DNA of 64,000 nt from Agrobacterium tumefaciens (GCF_017726655.1 NZ_CP072309.1:923501-987500); one strand, 5' to 3'. Positions 44,441-52,962 are shown, counted from the stretch's first letter. Numbers and translations are program-made. Notes: generated by a model from the letters alone, not told the origin.

Positions 44441-45082
44441 ATGTCCAACCCGCGCGAAAATCCACTTCCTGCACAGGTCAAGCCGGAGCTTATCGAGGCA
44501 TTCCGCAAGCTTGCAACTGCCAACATCAGCGATAATCTTGAACGACAACCCGGCGCAATTGGCTTGAGACCATTTCATAATGGTACGCCGATGGCTGGTA
44601 CTGCGTTTACCATCAAGACGCGCTCGGGTGACAACAAGGTCATTCACGAAGCACTCGACCTCATCCAGCCTGGCGACGTTCTCGTTGTCGACGGTGATGG
44701 TGACGTCAGCCGTGCACTTATCGGTGAAATCATGAGTGCCATTGCCCGCAAGCGTGGCGCGGCTGGCTTTGTCCTCGATGGCGCAATCCGCGATGTCGAC
44801 GCGATTGGAAAAGACAGTTTTCCTGTGTTTGCCCGGTCTGCAATTCACCGTGGTCCCTACAAGAATGGCCCAGGCGAACTCAATGTTCCGGTTTCGATTG
44901 GCGGCATGGTTGTTTATCCCGGCGATATCATCGTCGGTGACCTGGATGGCGTGGTGGCGTTCAGACCAGAGCGCGCGGCTGAGTTGCTTGACGCAGTTCG
45001 CGCACAGGAATTGAAAGAGGCTGACATCCTTCGAACGATCGAAGACGGTACCTATACTGGTGCCTATGCCACCAAGAAATGA
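44441..45082 (+). CDS. RraA-family protein, probable 4-hydroxy-2-oxoacid aldolase
   Basis: A 213-aa protein of the RraA/HMG-aldolase family. The hallmark GAIRD (in FVLDGAIRDVDAIG) with its arginine and metal-ligand aspartate, and the surrounding GDVLVVDGDGDVSRALIGEIM segment, are intact, as in class II aldolases that cleave 4-hydroxy-4-methyl-2-oxoglutarate or 4-carboxy-4-hydroxy-2-oxoadipate. The start at 44441 is chosen by family length; an ATG at 44414 is possible. Just after the aminotransferase, it most likely splits the resulting oxo acid into pyruvate and a second oxo acid. A role as RNase E inhibitor is unlikely here. Confidence 0.85.
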   Translation: MSNPRENPLPAQVKPELIEAFRKLATANISDNLERQPGAIGLRPFHNGTPMAGTAFTIKTRSGDNKVIHEALDLIQPGDVLVVDGDGDVSRALIGEIMSAIARKRGAAGFVLDGAIRDVDAIGKDSFPVFARSAIHRGPYKNGPGELNVPVSIGGMVVYPGDIIVGDLDGVVAFRPERAAELLDAVRAQELKEADILRTIEDGTYTGAYATKK

Positions 45083-45133
45083 CAAGGCGAGGCCGCCCGC
45101 CAAAGCGGCTGGCGGCTTCCAGCGTCTGAATGA

Positions 45134-45148
45134 ATTCCAAAAAGGAAT
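45134..45148. promoter_or_regulatory. ATTCC-N5-GGAAT dyad upstream of the TRAP transporter
   Basis: ATTCCAAAAAGGAAT at 45134-45148, about 115 bp before the TRAP binding-protein start. The same 5-5-5 dyad, differing in one spacer base, occurs at 52941-52955 in front of the biotin-carboxylase/Pxp operon. Confidence 0.6.
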
Positions 45149-45262
45149 GAACTGACATCAGAATATATCGTTTTTTCGGGCTCGTATTTTCGGCTTTTCT
45201 TAAGAAACTGCTCGCAACGCGCCTGCATGTAAGGTCATAAAATTAACCAGAAGGGAAATGAC

Positions 45263-46243
45263 ATGAAATTCTGCAACGCGACGCTGCTTGCCGGCATGGT
45301 CCTCGCAGCTGGCACATCCGCCGCAACGGCCGCCACAAACTGGGACCTCCCTCTGGCATGGCCTGCGGACAACTATATCGTCAAGAACGCGCAGATTTTT
45401 GCTGACAAGGTAAAAGCCGATACCAATGGCGAAGTCGTGATCACCTTGCATCCATCCGGCTCGCTCGGCTTCAAGGGCCCGGAAATGGTTTCAGCGGTAC
45501 GTGATGGTCTTGTTCCTGTCGGTGACATGCTGCTCAACCAGCAGGTCGGTGAGAACGCCCTTTTCGGTATTCAGTCCCTGCCCTATCTCATCGATAGCTT
45601 CGACGAGTTGAAGGCTTTCGACAAGATGTATCGTCCTGTTCTTGATGAAGTTTTCGCGCAAAACAATCAGAAGCTTCTCTATACCATTCCTTGGCCGCAA
45701 CAGCAGGTCTACCTGAAGAAGGAAATCAACTCGGTTGAAGATTTCGGTGGTTTGAAAATCCGCTCCTACGACAAATCGTCGACAGAGATTTTCCATGCGG
45801 CAAAGATGATGCCTGTTCAGTTGCCATGGGGTGAAGTTATTCCATCGCTTGCTGCTGGCGTGATCGATGCAGTAGCGACATCGTCACCTTCGGCTGTGGA
45901 TGGCTCCTTCTGGGAGTTTCTGAAATACGGTTACACCACCCGCCAGACATGGAACACCAACGCCGTTACGGTTAACCTAGACAGCTGGAACGCACTTTCC
46001 GAAACCGAGCGCAAGGCAATTGAAGATGCAGCGACAGGCTTGCAGGACCAGTTCTGGCAATCGGCTGCCGACGCCGACGCAGCCAACATCGAAAAGCTGA
46101 AAGAACACGGGATCGAAACACGGGATCTTTCTGCTGAAACACGCGCCAAGCTCAAAGAGCTCGCAGCCCCACTTCGCGACGCTGCCCTGAAGGGCATGGG
46201 TGAAAAGGCAGAAGGGCTCGTCAAGGCCTTCCAGTCCCGCTAA
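45263..46243 (+). CDS. TRAP transporter substrate-binding protein (DctP family)
   Basis: A 326-aa periplasmic protein with a Sec signal peptide (MKFCNATLLAGMVLAAGTSA). The mature part shows FADKVKADTNGEVVITLHPSG, then FGGLKIRSYDKSSTEIF, where the arginine forms the salt bridge to the carboxylate of the ligand in this family, and ATSSPSAVDGSFWEFLKYG. The ligand is therefore probably an organic acid. A GAAGGGAAA ribosome site precedes the ATG. It heads the P-Q-M operon. Confidence 0.93.
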   Translation: MKFCNATLLAGMVLAAGTSAATAATNWDLPLAWPADNYIVKNAQIFADKVKADTNGEVVITLHPSGSLGFKGPEMVSAVRDGLVPVGDMLLNQQVGENALFGIQSLPYLIDSFDELKAFDKMYRPVLDEVFAQNNQKLLYTIPWPQQQVYLKKEINSVEDFGGLKIRSYDKSSTEIFHAAKMMPVQLPWGEVIPSLAAGVIDAVATSSPSAVDGSFWEFLKYGYTTRQTWNTNAVTVNLDSWNALSETERKAIEDAATGLQDQFWQSAADADAANIEKLKEHGIETRDLSAETRAKLKELAAPLRDAALKGMGEKAEGLVKAFQSR

Positions 46244-46315
46244 TCGGGCATCAACCGATCCGTACCGGACATAATGCGAGGCACTCTTGTGTGCCTTGCA
46301 AGGGGAACAAAGGCC

Positions 46316-46828
46316 ATGTGGCAAACCATATATAGCTCTGTCGACGCCATTTCACGGTGGCTGGCCAATCTGGCTGGCGGCCTGATCATGCTGATTGCAA
46401 TCATGCAGCTTGCCGAGATTATCCTGAGAAACACAGCCGGGATCAGTCTGCCATTTGTTTGGGAATACGCAGCCTACATTCACATGGCGGCCATCTTTCT
46501 AGGACTTGCGTATACGTTGCGCACCGGCGGTCACATTCAGGTGACGCTGCTCAAGGCGGTCGCACCAAGGCTTTTTGTCTGGACGTCCACATTCGTGGGT
46601 CTGGCGATTTCGTCCGTTTTAAGTTTCGCGCTCATTCGACTTGCCATTTCTTACGGCGCGAGCGGGCGCAGTTCCGGCACGATCAACAATGTCCCGCTCG
46701 TTTATCCAGCAGCCGTCATGGCGTTTGGCGCGGCACTGCTGACGCTGCAACTCGTCCTGCGCATCATCCATCACATTGTCGGATCGCCTCTTGAACTTGC
46801 CGGAAGCTCCGGCCCTTCCGTGGAGTGA
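46316..46828 (+). CDS. TRAP transporter small permease (DctQ family)
   Basis: A 170-aa inner-membrane protein with four hydrophobic helices and the family segment LPFVWEYAAYIHMAAIFLGLAYTLRTGGHI. The ATG at 46316 follows AAGGGGAA; a start at 46274 would add 14 unlikely residues. It partners the DctM-type subunit 48 bp downstream. Confidence 0.9.
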   Translation: MWQTIYSSVDAISRWLANLAGGLIMLIAIMQLAEIILRNTAGISLPFVWEYAAYIHMAAIFLGLAYTLRTGGHIQVTLLKAVAPRLFVWTSTFVGLAISSVLSFALIRLAISYGASGRSSGTINNVPLVYPAAVMAFGAALLTLQLVLRIIHHIVGSPLELAGSSGPSVE

Positions 46829-46876
46829 CTTGACCATGAGCAACATCACATCACGTGCGACCGCCAGGGGTTCACT

Positions 46877-48175
46877 ATGCCATTGACAGTTATTGCCCCG
46901 ATCGTACTTCTCTTCCTTATTCTTGGCTCTGGTGCCTGGGTTGGTCTTGGCCTTATGGGGATCGGTATTTCGAGCCTTGCACTGTTCCGCTCTATCCCGA
47001 TCGACAAGGTACTGAGCCAGTCTGTCTGGAACGGCCTTGCTTCGCCGGAACTTGTGGCGCTTCCGCTGTTCATCCTGATGGCTGAACTCCTGTTCCGCTC
47101 GAGATTCGTCGATGGTCTTTTCCGGGCAATCGAACCCTGGGTGCGAAATATGCCCGGCGGGCTACTGCACACCAATGTTCTTGGCTGCACATTTTTTGCA
47201 TTGATTTCAGGTTCATCTGCCGCGACGACCAGCGCTGTTGGAAAAATCACCTACACCGAGTTGACTCGTCGCGGATATGACAAACGCGCCGCCATGGGAT
47301 CTCTTGCCGGCGCCGGCACGCTCGGGTTCCTCATCCCGCCAAGCGTGATCATGATCATATATGGTGTTCTCTCGCAAACTTCGGTGCTGAAGCTCTTTGC
47401 CGCGGGCATTGTTCCTGGCTTGCTGCTCTGCCTGATGTTCATGGCGTGGCTGGCGATACGCTCCCTGATCTACAAAGACACGCCTCGTGGGCCGTTGCAG
47501 GACAAGGCCAGCCTCTGGAAAGAGCGGTTCTATGGCTTGAGATCATTGACACCGTTCGCGGTCCTCATGGGAGTTTTGCTTGGTTCGATGTATGGCGGAC
47601 TGGCAAGCCCTTCTGAAGCTGCTGCGCTGGCCGTGGCGACGACCATGCTGATCATGGTTGCCGAGCGAACATTGACGCTCCGTGCTATCATTGATTCCTG
47701 TATGGGAACCGCGCGGGTCGCAAGCATGCTCGGTTTGATCATTGCTGCGGCAGGCTTTCTGTCCACTGCCATGGGTTTTCTTGGGCTTCCTCAGGCCATC
47801 GCAAGTCAGATCCAGTCGCTCAACCTTTCGCCCCTCGGCCTGATTGCATTGCTGTTGATGATTTACATCGTCCTGGGTTGTTTTCTAGAAGGCATGTCAC
47901 TGATTGTCATGACCTTGCCGATTGCCCTGCCGCTCGTCACCGCAGCTGGTTTTGACAAGGTGTGGTTTGGCATCTTCCTGGTGATTGCTGTTGAAATGGC
48001 GCAAATTACACCCCCTGTGGGCATGAACCTGTTTGTTGTTCAGAACCTCACCAGTGAAAACATGTCGACCATTGCTCGCGCAGTGTTGCCATTCTTTCTG
48101 ATCATGATCGCGATGGTATTCTTGCTGGCGTGTTTCCCCGACATCGTAAACTGGCTGCCGAACCTGACCAATTAA
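46877..48175 (+). CDS. TRAP transporter large permease (DctM family)
   Basis: A 432-aa membrane protein with about twelve helices. Family markers: FILMAELLFRSRFVDGLFRAIEPWVRNMPGGLLHTNV, then SGSSAATTSAVGKI and MITPPVG-like AQITPPVGMNLFVVQ. It uses a sodium or proton gradient to import the ligand from the DctP protein. A strong terminator follows 16 bp after its stop. Confidence 0.94.
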   Translation: MPLTVIAPIVLLFLILGSGAWVGLGLMGIGISSLALFRSIPIDKVLSQSVWNGLASPELVALPLFILMAELLFRSRFVDGLFRAIEPWVRNMPGGLLHTNVLGCTFFALISGSSAATTSAVGKITYTELTRRGYDKRAAMGSLAGAGTLGFLIPPSVIMIIYGVLSQTSVLKLFAAGIVPGLLLCLMFMAWLAIRSLIYKDTPRGPLQDKASLWKERFYGLRSLTPFAVLMGVLLGSMYGGLASPSEAAALAVATTMLIMVAERTLTLRAIIDSCMGTARVASMLGLIIAAAGFLSTAMGFLGLPQAIASQIQSLNLSPLGLIALLLMIYIVLGCFLEGMSLIVMTLPIALPLVTAAGFDKVWFGIFLVIAVEMAQITPPVGMNLFVVQNLTSENMSTIARAVLPFFLIMIAMVFLLACFPDIVNWLPNLTN

Positions 48176-48191
48176 GTTGAGGAACCATAAG

Positions 48192-48230
48192 AAAAAAGGC
48201 CGCCTCCAGATATTGGGGGCGGCCTTTTTA
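48192..48230. terminator. bidirectional intrinsic terminator
   Basis: A GC-rich hairpin, AAAAAAGGCCGCCTCC paired with GGGGGCGGCCTTTTT across a 7-base loop, has an A run before and a T run after the stem, so it can end transcription from both the TRAP operon and the convergent Pxp operon. Confidence 0.92.
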
Positions 48231-48247
48231 GTTTGAGCTGAACACTC

Positions 48248-49006
48248 TCAGCGGAAATAGCTGATCACAAAACCTGCGTCGAGCACGGCCTGGCGAATGA
48301 CCTTCGCCAGTTCAACGGCCCCTTCCGTGTCACTGTGAATGAGGATGGAACGGGCGGGCATGGCAATGACAGTGCCGTCTACAGCCTCAACGACCCCTTC
48401 CTGCAAAACGCGAGCAACCCGCTGCTTGATAGTATCACCGTCATGGATGACCGCACCTGCCATGCCTCGGGCCATCAACGTGCCATCTGGCTTGTACCCA
48501 CGGTCAGCCAGGAAAGACCCTACAGTTTGAACATTGTGAATCTCGGCTTGGCGGAAAGCAGCGGTATGTGGCAGCCCAATAAAATGAAGATCGGGATCAA
48601 AGCCTTTCAGGGCCCCGATAAGCGTGCGGGCAACGTCCTCGTCGACAAAAGACAGATTTCCAAGCGCGCCGTGAAAATTCGCATGGGTAAGACGACCGCC
48701 TGCATGCACTGCGATTGCCGACAGTGCGCCCAATTGTGCGATTGTCATCAGTTCCAGCTCTTTCAGCGTCATGCTCATGGCACGGCGACCAAAACCCTGC
48801 CTGTCGGGATAACCGACATGCCCACCAAGTGCCACTCCGCGCGCCATTGCATCACGCACTGTGCGATCCATGATGACCGGGTCTCCAGCATGGGCGCCAC
48901 AGGCGATATTTGCCGATGAGACGATGTCGAGCAGCGTCGCATCGTCTGCCATGCGATATGGGCCAAATCCCTCGCCAAGATCCGAATTGAGATCGATCGT
49001 TTTCAT
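48248..49006 (-). CDS. pxpA: LamB/YcsF family protein, 5-oxoprolinase subunit A-like
   Basis: A 252-aa LamB/YcsF protein. Markers: IDLNSDLGEGFGPY at the N-terminus, SANIACGAHAGDP, LGGHVGYPDRQGFGRR and ARSILIHSDTEGAVELA. In E. coli and Bacillus, PxpA with PxpB and PxpC forms an ATP-dependent 5-oxoprolinase. The ATG at 49006 follows AAGGA; an ATG nine bases upstream is an alternative. It is the last gene of the operon and would hydrolyse the activated lactam in the cytoplasm. The actual lactam may be substituted, given the neighbours. Confidence 0.9.
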   Translation of the reverse strand: MKTIDLNSDLGEGFGPYRMADDATLLDIVSSANIACGAHAGDPVIMDRTVRDAMARGVALGGHVGYPDRQGFGRRAMSMTLKELELMTIAQLGALSAIAVHAGGRLTHANFHGALGNLSFVDEDVARTLIGALKGFDPDLHFIGLPHTAAFRQAEIHNVQTVGSFLADRGYKPDGTLMARGMAGAVIHDGDTIKQRVARVLQEGVVEAVDGTVIAMPARSILIHSDTEGAVELAKVIRQAVLDAGFVISYFR

Positions 49007-49019
49007 AAGCGCCATTCCT

Positions 49020-49421
49020 TCACGCCTGCTCCCTGATTGTGACGAGCGGTGTGCCATAACCAACGAGATCACCTGCCGCTGCAAGCCGTTCAACAACGAC
49101 ACCGGAACATGGCGCGAACTGTGGCAGGATGACGCCACCGCTTTCAAGATAGGCAAATGCTTGTCCGGCCTTCACGGACGTGGCTACATCTTCGCTCCGG
49201 TCAGGGTGCGCCCAATGAAGATTGCCAACGATGTCGGACAAGAGACTGCGAGTGGTACTTATCCCCGTAGAGCCTTTTTGAGCGACATGCACCTCAAGTG
49301 TAATCTCTGTTTCACCAGCCTTCAGGTGAAGTTTGCTGATGCCGAGTGATGCAGCCGTCTGCGTCAATTGCGAGATCATCTCGGGATCGAATGCTGCACG
49401 GTTGTCTGAAGTCGTTGTCAT
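49020..49421 (-). CDS. biotin-carrier-like protein without the biotinylation lysine
   Basis: A 133-aa protein with the layout of a biotin carboxyl carrier protein: an N-terminal segment like AccB (ISQLTQTAASLGISKLHLKAGETEITLEV) and a C-terminal barrel (VKAGQAFAYLES... SGVVVERLAAAGDLVGYGTPLVTI). Where carriers have EAMKM, it reads ESGGV at about 93-97, so it has no lysine for biotin. It overlaps pxpC by ATGA and is 13 bp before pxpA, so it is part of the enzyme operon. A structural or docking role is possible; decay is less likely given the intact frame and tight spacing. Confidence 0.78.
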   Translation of the reverse strand: MTTTSDNRAAFDPEMISQLTQTAASLGISKLHLKAGETEITLEVHVAQKGSTGISTTRSLLSDIVGNLHWAHPDRSEDVATSVKAGQAFAYLESGGVILPQFAPCSGVVVERLAAAGDLVGYGTPLVTIREQA

Positions 49422-50410
49422 TTCCGGGTTTCTCCCGAAACGGCGCGTGCACTAGCGATCAACGCCTTGATACGGTCGAAGGATTTTTTGTGGTCGTTGA
49501 CTGCATTGAGCGCGGCTTCACGCGTGATCACTTCGAAACGAACAGTGCCCCCCAAGCGGACCTGAGCAAGCAGATGCAAATCCGAAGTTATGACGACGCC
49601 CAATTTGGGGTAACCGCCCATCGTGTTCGCATCACACAATTGTACGATCGGTTTGCCAGAGGGGGGGACTTGAATCGTGCCCGGCAGGATGCCGTGAGAC
49701 AAAAGTTCACGGCTGTGGTCAGGTATCAACTCTGGTCCGTTAAGGCGAATGCCGACCCGATTGCTGGCGGGGTCTATCTCCCAGAGAGTGGAGAGGAAAA
49801 GTTGGTGCGCTGCCGGCCCAAAATTTTTCCATTCCGCGGCGGGTAGCATGCGAATAACGGTTTCTCCCTGCAGTCCGCTGTGTGCCCTTGCATCAAGATG
49901 CAGCCGCGATGCCGACAGGCCGAACGGTTTTGCGAGTGTGGAGCGGTGCTCTCCGACTGCCAGCCTGTCTCCGGCCGCCAATCCACGCCCAGCATGGCCG
50001 CCGAAACCTGCCTTGAGGTCTGTCGCCCGCGCACCAAGCAGTACGGGCACATCAATGCCACCAGAAACAGCAATGCAGCTACGCATGCCTGCACGAGGGG
50101 CAGAGGCTTTAAGAACTTGTCCAGCTTTCGCTGTGACACACCACCAGGCAGGCAAAATTTCGCCATCAAGTGTGAAACCGGCGTCTGCGCCTGTCACTGC
50201 GAAAGTACAATTGTCGTCAAAGCGAAGTTCGATGCCACCCAGCGTGACTTCGATGACAGCCAGTTCCTCGTCATTGCCAACCATGAGATTGGCGATACGT
50301 CTCGCAAGATGGTCCATGGCACCTGACACGCCAACGCCGATATTGCGATAGCCCGGCCTTCCTTGGTCCTGAACAGAAGCGAGAGGGCCGGGGCGAATGA
50401 TTTCGATCAC
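49418..50410 (-). CDS. pxpC: 5-oxoprolinase subunit C / biotin-dependent carboxyltransferase-like (KipA/AHS2)
   Basis: A 330-aa protein of the KipA/AHS2 family. Markers: GPLASVQDQGRPGYRNIGVGVSGAMD at the N-terminus, AVSGGIDVPVLLGARATDLKAGFGG, and LCDANTMGGYPKLGVVI. The same domain, with PxpB, forms the carboxyltransferase half of urea carboxylase. It overlaps pxpB by four bases. With the biotin carboxylase and carrier genes beside it, it is likely part of a biotin-dependent, amide-nitrogen-carboxylating enzyme. Confidence 0.92.
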   Translation of the reverse strand: MIEIIRPGPLASVQDQGRPGYRNIGVGVSGAMDHLARRIANLMVGNDEELAVIEVTLGGIELRFDDNCTFAVTGADAGFTLDGEILPAWWCVTAKAGQVLKASAPRAGMRSCIAVSGGIDVPVLLGARATDLKAGFGGHAGRGLAAGDRLAVGEHRSTLAKPFGLSASRLHLDARAHSGLQGETVIRMLPAAEWKNFGPAAHQLFLSTLWEIDPASNRVGIRLNGPELIPDHSRELLSHGILPGTIQVPPSGKPIVQLCDANTMGGYPKLGVVITSDLHLLAQVRLGGTVRFEVITREAALNAVNDHKKSFDRIKALIASARAVSGETRK

Positions 50411-51084
50411 AGCGCGATCTCCTTGAACACGAAACGTACCCGCATGCCGGGGCTCAACAAGGTGGGGGGCATGGCTGCAGGGTCAAAAAAACGGATTTCC
50501 GTTTTTCCGATCACATTCCAACCTGTCGGGTTGTCGCAGGCTTGTACGCCAGTCTGGCTGCCGCCGATCATGACAGCACCTGCTGCTACCTTTGGACGTG
50601 GCACGGCACGGCGGGGCATGCAGAGACGTTCATCCAGCCCGCCCAGATACGCAAAGCCAGGGTGGCTACCCAATGCAAAGACGGTATATTCCCCTGCTGC
50701 ATGCAAACGGGCAAAGGCTTCAGGTGACATGCCGGTAATGGTAGCGCATTCAACAAGATCCTCGCCGCCATAACTTACCGGTATGTCGATGACTTTAGCG
50801 ATGTGATCTTTCGGGGCAGAGTTGTTCCACTGCTCGCAAATGAGCATTTCAAGATCTGCGGCCTGTGGGTGAAACGGATCGAAGATGACAAGTAAATTGT
50901 TCATTCCGGGAACGGTTTCGCAAACGGCAGAATGCGTGCAGAGCTTTTCAGATAATGCCATGACACGTTGCTGCAAACCGATATCAAGCTGGGCTTGAGG
51001 CACTTCGCATAACCAAGCTGCTTCGCCCATCGGTGTTAGGGAAAGCGTAACGGAGGGCATTGCCAGATGCAGTTCATCCGTCAT
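50407..51084 (-). CDS. pxpB: 5-oxoprolinase subunit B / KipI-like (AHS1)
   Basis: A 225-aa protein of the KipI/AHS1 family. Markers: IPVSYGGEDLVECATITGM, then EYTVFALGSHPGFAYLGGLDERL and VAAGAVMIGGSQTGVQ. It forms a complex with PxpC. Start overlaps the end of the biotin carboxylase gene by ATGA, so the order carboxylase, B, C is translationally coupled. Confidence 0.92.
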   Translation of the reverse strand: MTDELHLAMPSVTLSLTPMGEAAWLCEVPQAQLDIGLQQRVMALSEKLCTHSAVCETVPGMNNLLVIFDPFHPQAADLEMLICEQWNNSAPKDHIAKVIDIPVSYGGEDLVECATITGMSPEAFARLHAAGEYTVFALGSHPGFAYLGGLDERLCMPRRAVPRPKVAAGAVMIGGSQTGVQACDNPTGWNVIGKTEIRFFDPAAMPPTLLSPGMRVRFVFKEIAL

Positions 51085-52427
51085 GGTGTTCTCTTCTTCT
51101 TGCGGCTTTCGAGATAATGAATGTTGGCGCCGCCTTCATGGAAGGCTGGGTCGGCCAGGAGCGACTGATGCAAGGCGATATTGGTTGCTATACCCTCGAT
51201 AACAAGATGATCGAGAGCCCATTGCATACGGTCGATGGCTTCTTGCCGTGTTGGCGCATGGACAATAAGCTTTGCGATCATCGAGTCGTAGAAAGGTGGC
51301 ACAACGTAGCCATCAGTAATGTGTGTATCGACGCGGATGCCCTGCCCAGACGGTGCGATGAAACGTGTGATCCGTCCCGGGGACGGCAACGCGGTTTCAC
51401 TATCTTCGGCATTGATCCGGCATTCGATCGAATGTCCGGATAATGCGATGTCGCCCTGGTCAAGCCACAGCCTTTCACCAGCAGCAATGCGTAATTGAGC
51501 CTGTACGATGTCGACGTCGGTAATGGCTTCGGTGACCGGATGTTCCACCTGCAGGCGCGTATTCATTTCGATGAAAAACATTTCACCGTTTTCATAGAGA
51601 AACTCGAAGGTGCCAACACCCGAGTAACCCATTTGCCGGCAAGCGTTGAGGCACCGGTCTGCAACATTTGCAAGTAGCTCTCTGGACACATCAGGTGCCG
51701 GTGCCTCTTCCAGTACTTTCTGGTGTCGACGCTGCATCGAGCAGTCCCTCTCACCCAACCAGACGCCGTTGCCGAAATTGTCCATGACGACCTGAATTTC
51801 GATATGGCGCGGGGTCGTCAAATAGCGTTCTATGTAAACGGACGGGTTGGCAAATGCTTTGGCCGCCTCCGCTCGTGTCAGTTCGATCGATGCGAGCAGC
51901 TCATCTTCCCGTAATACAACGCGCATGCCACGTCCGCCACCACCACCGGCCGCTTTGACGATGACCGGATAACCGACTTCTGCAGCAATTTTCCGGCACT
52001 CATCGCCATCCTCCGGCAGCGCCCCTTCGGAACCGGGCAGGCATGGGACACCGGTTTTCAGCATGAATGCGCGTGCCCTGACCTTGTCGCCCATGATGTG
52101 AATGGCACTCGCGGATGGTCCCACAAATGTCATTCCACTCTGCGTCACTTTGTCGGCGAAGCTGGCATTCTCAGACAGAAATCCGTAGCCGGGATGGATG
52201 GCATCTGCATTTGCCGCCAATGCAGCCAGCACAATGCGATCCGCATCAAGATAGCTCAAGGCCGCCGGTGCTGCTCCAATGCAAATTGCCTTATCGGCGT
52301 TCTCCACATATTGTGCGTTTTGATCTGCCTGAGAACAGGCCTGCACTGTGCTGATGCCCAATGCATGGGCAGCCTTGCCGATCCGGACGGCGATTTCACC
52401 GCGATTTGCAATGAACAATGTTCGCAT
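51081..52427 (-). CDS. accC: biotin carboxylase (AccC-like)
   Basis: A 448-aa ATP-grasp biotin carboxylase. It starts MRTLFIANRGEIAVRI; the flexible glycine loop KAAGGGGGRGM is at about 158-168; the ATP/Mg site appears as EMNTRLQVEHPVTE. It charges a biotin carrier with CO2 from bicarbonate. The start at 52427 is set by the universal N-terminus; longer frames overlap the carrier gene. It lies 4 bp after the carrier gene. Because it is embedded with pxpB and pxpC, it probably serves that complex and not fatty-acid synthesis, so the symbol indicates the family only. Confidence 0.92.
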   Translation of the reverse strand: MRTLFIANRGEIAVRIGKAAHALGISTVQACSQADQNAQYVENADKAICIGAAPAALSYLDADRIVLAALAANADAIHPGYGFLSENASFADKVTQSGMTFVGPSASAIHIMGDKVRARAFMLKTGVPCLPGSEGALPEDGDECRKIAAEVGYPVIVKAAGGGGGRGMRVVLREDELLASIELTRAEAAKAFANPSVYIERYLTTPRHIEIQVVMDNFGNGVWLGERDCSMQRRHQKVLEEAPAPDVSRELLANVADRCLNACRQMGYSGVGTFEFLYENGEMFFIEMNTRLQVEHPVTEAITDVDIVQAQLRIAAGERLWLDQGDIALSGHSIECRINAEDSETALPSPGRITRFIAPSGQGIRVDTHITDGYVVPPFYDSMIAKLIVHAPTRQEAIDRMQWALDHLVIEGIATNIALHQSLLADPAFHEGGANIHYLESRKKKRTP

Positions 52428-52431
52428 GATC

Positions 52432-52854
52432 TCACGCCCGCGACGGTAGGTAATGAAGAAGAATATCGCCGGCTTCGACATTGGCTCCATCGATGATAGC
52501 AATGGTGTCGACAACGCCGTCTTCGGTCGCGACAATTGGCATCATCGTTTTCATTGCCTCGCATAGCATCACTGTATCGCCACGCGACACTTTTTGACCA
52601 GTGGAAACGAAGGGTTTGGCATCCGGAGACGGTGCCAGATAGACGATGCCTGATAGAGGCGATTCTAGGGTGGATGCGCTCTTATGTAGCATCTCGTGCG
52701 CCGTAGAGACCGCGGTCCGTATGGGCGTCGCGTTTTCGCGATGACGCTGCATGGTGATTTCAAAATCACCATGCTTGAGGGTCATAGAGTTCAAAGGCGA
52801 TGTGGAAAACACGTCCATCAACCGTTTGAGATAGTCCACGTTCAATTCGGCCAT
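52432..52854 (-). CDS. accB: biotin carboxyl carrier protein (AccB-like)
   Basis: A 140-aa carrier. The C-terminal biotinyl domain has the canonical LCEAMKTMMPI with the acceptor K102; the N-terminal segment YLKRLMDVFSTSP...FEITMQR resembles the AccB start. ATG 52854 has GAGGGA upstream; an ATG at 52878 would add eight residues. It is the first gene of the operon, so biotin-dependent chemistry is built into the unit. It carries CO2 from the carboxylase to the PxpB/PxpC carboxyltransferase, by analogy with urea carboxylase. Confidence 0.9.
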   Translation of the reverse strand: MAELNVDYLKRLMDVFSTSPLNSMTLKHGDFEITMQRHRENATPIRTAVSTAHEMLHKSASTLESPLSGIVYLAPSPDAKPFVSTGQKVSRGDTVMLCEAMKTMMPIVATEDGVVDTIAIIDGANVEAGDILLHYLPSRA

Positions 52855-52933
52855 TGCAGTATCTGTTCCCTCGTCCATTATCGAAGGGAAACTAAGCGGG
52901 AGAAAACATAACAAAAAGAGATTATTTTTAATG

Positions 52934-52962
52934 GAAAACAATTCCAAGAAGGAATTGTTTTC
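52934..52962. promoter_or_regulatory. perfect dyad upstream of the biotin-carboxylase/Pxp operon
   Basis: GAAAACAATTCC at 52934-52945 and its exact inverse GGAATTGTTTTC at 52951-52962 with a 5-bp spacer. It contains the same ATTCC-N5-GGAAT core as the site at 45134. The 250 bp to its right, up to the GST gene, contain no gene I can see. Confidence 0.65.

Noticed and set aside
44414..45082. RraA-family gene as a regulator of RNase E.
   Set aside because: The operon with an aminotransferase and the retained GAIRD motif fit an aldolase much better.
43781..45103. A 440-codon minus-strand frame opposite the aminotransferase and RraA genes.
   Set aside because: Both plus-strand genes have clear catalytic motifs, so the antisense frame is a coding shadow.
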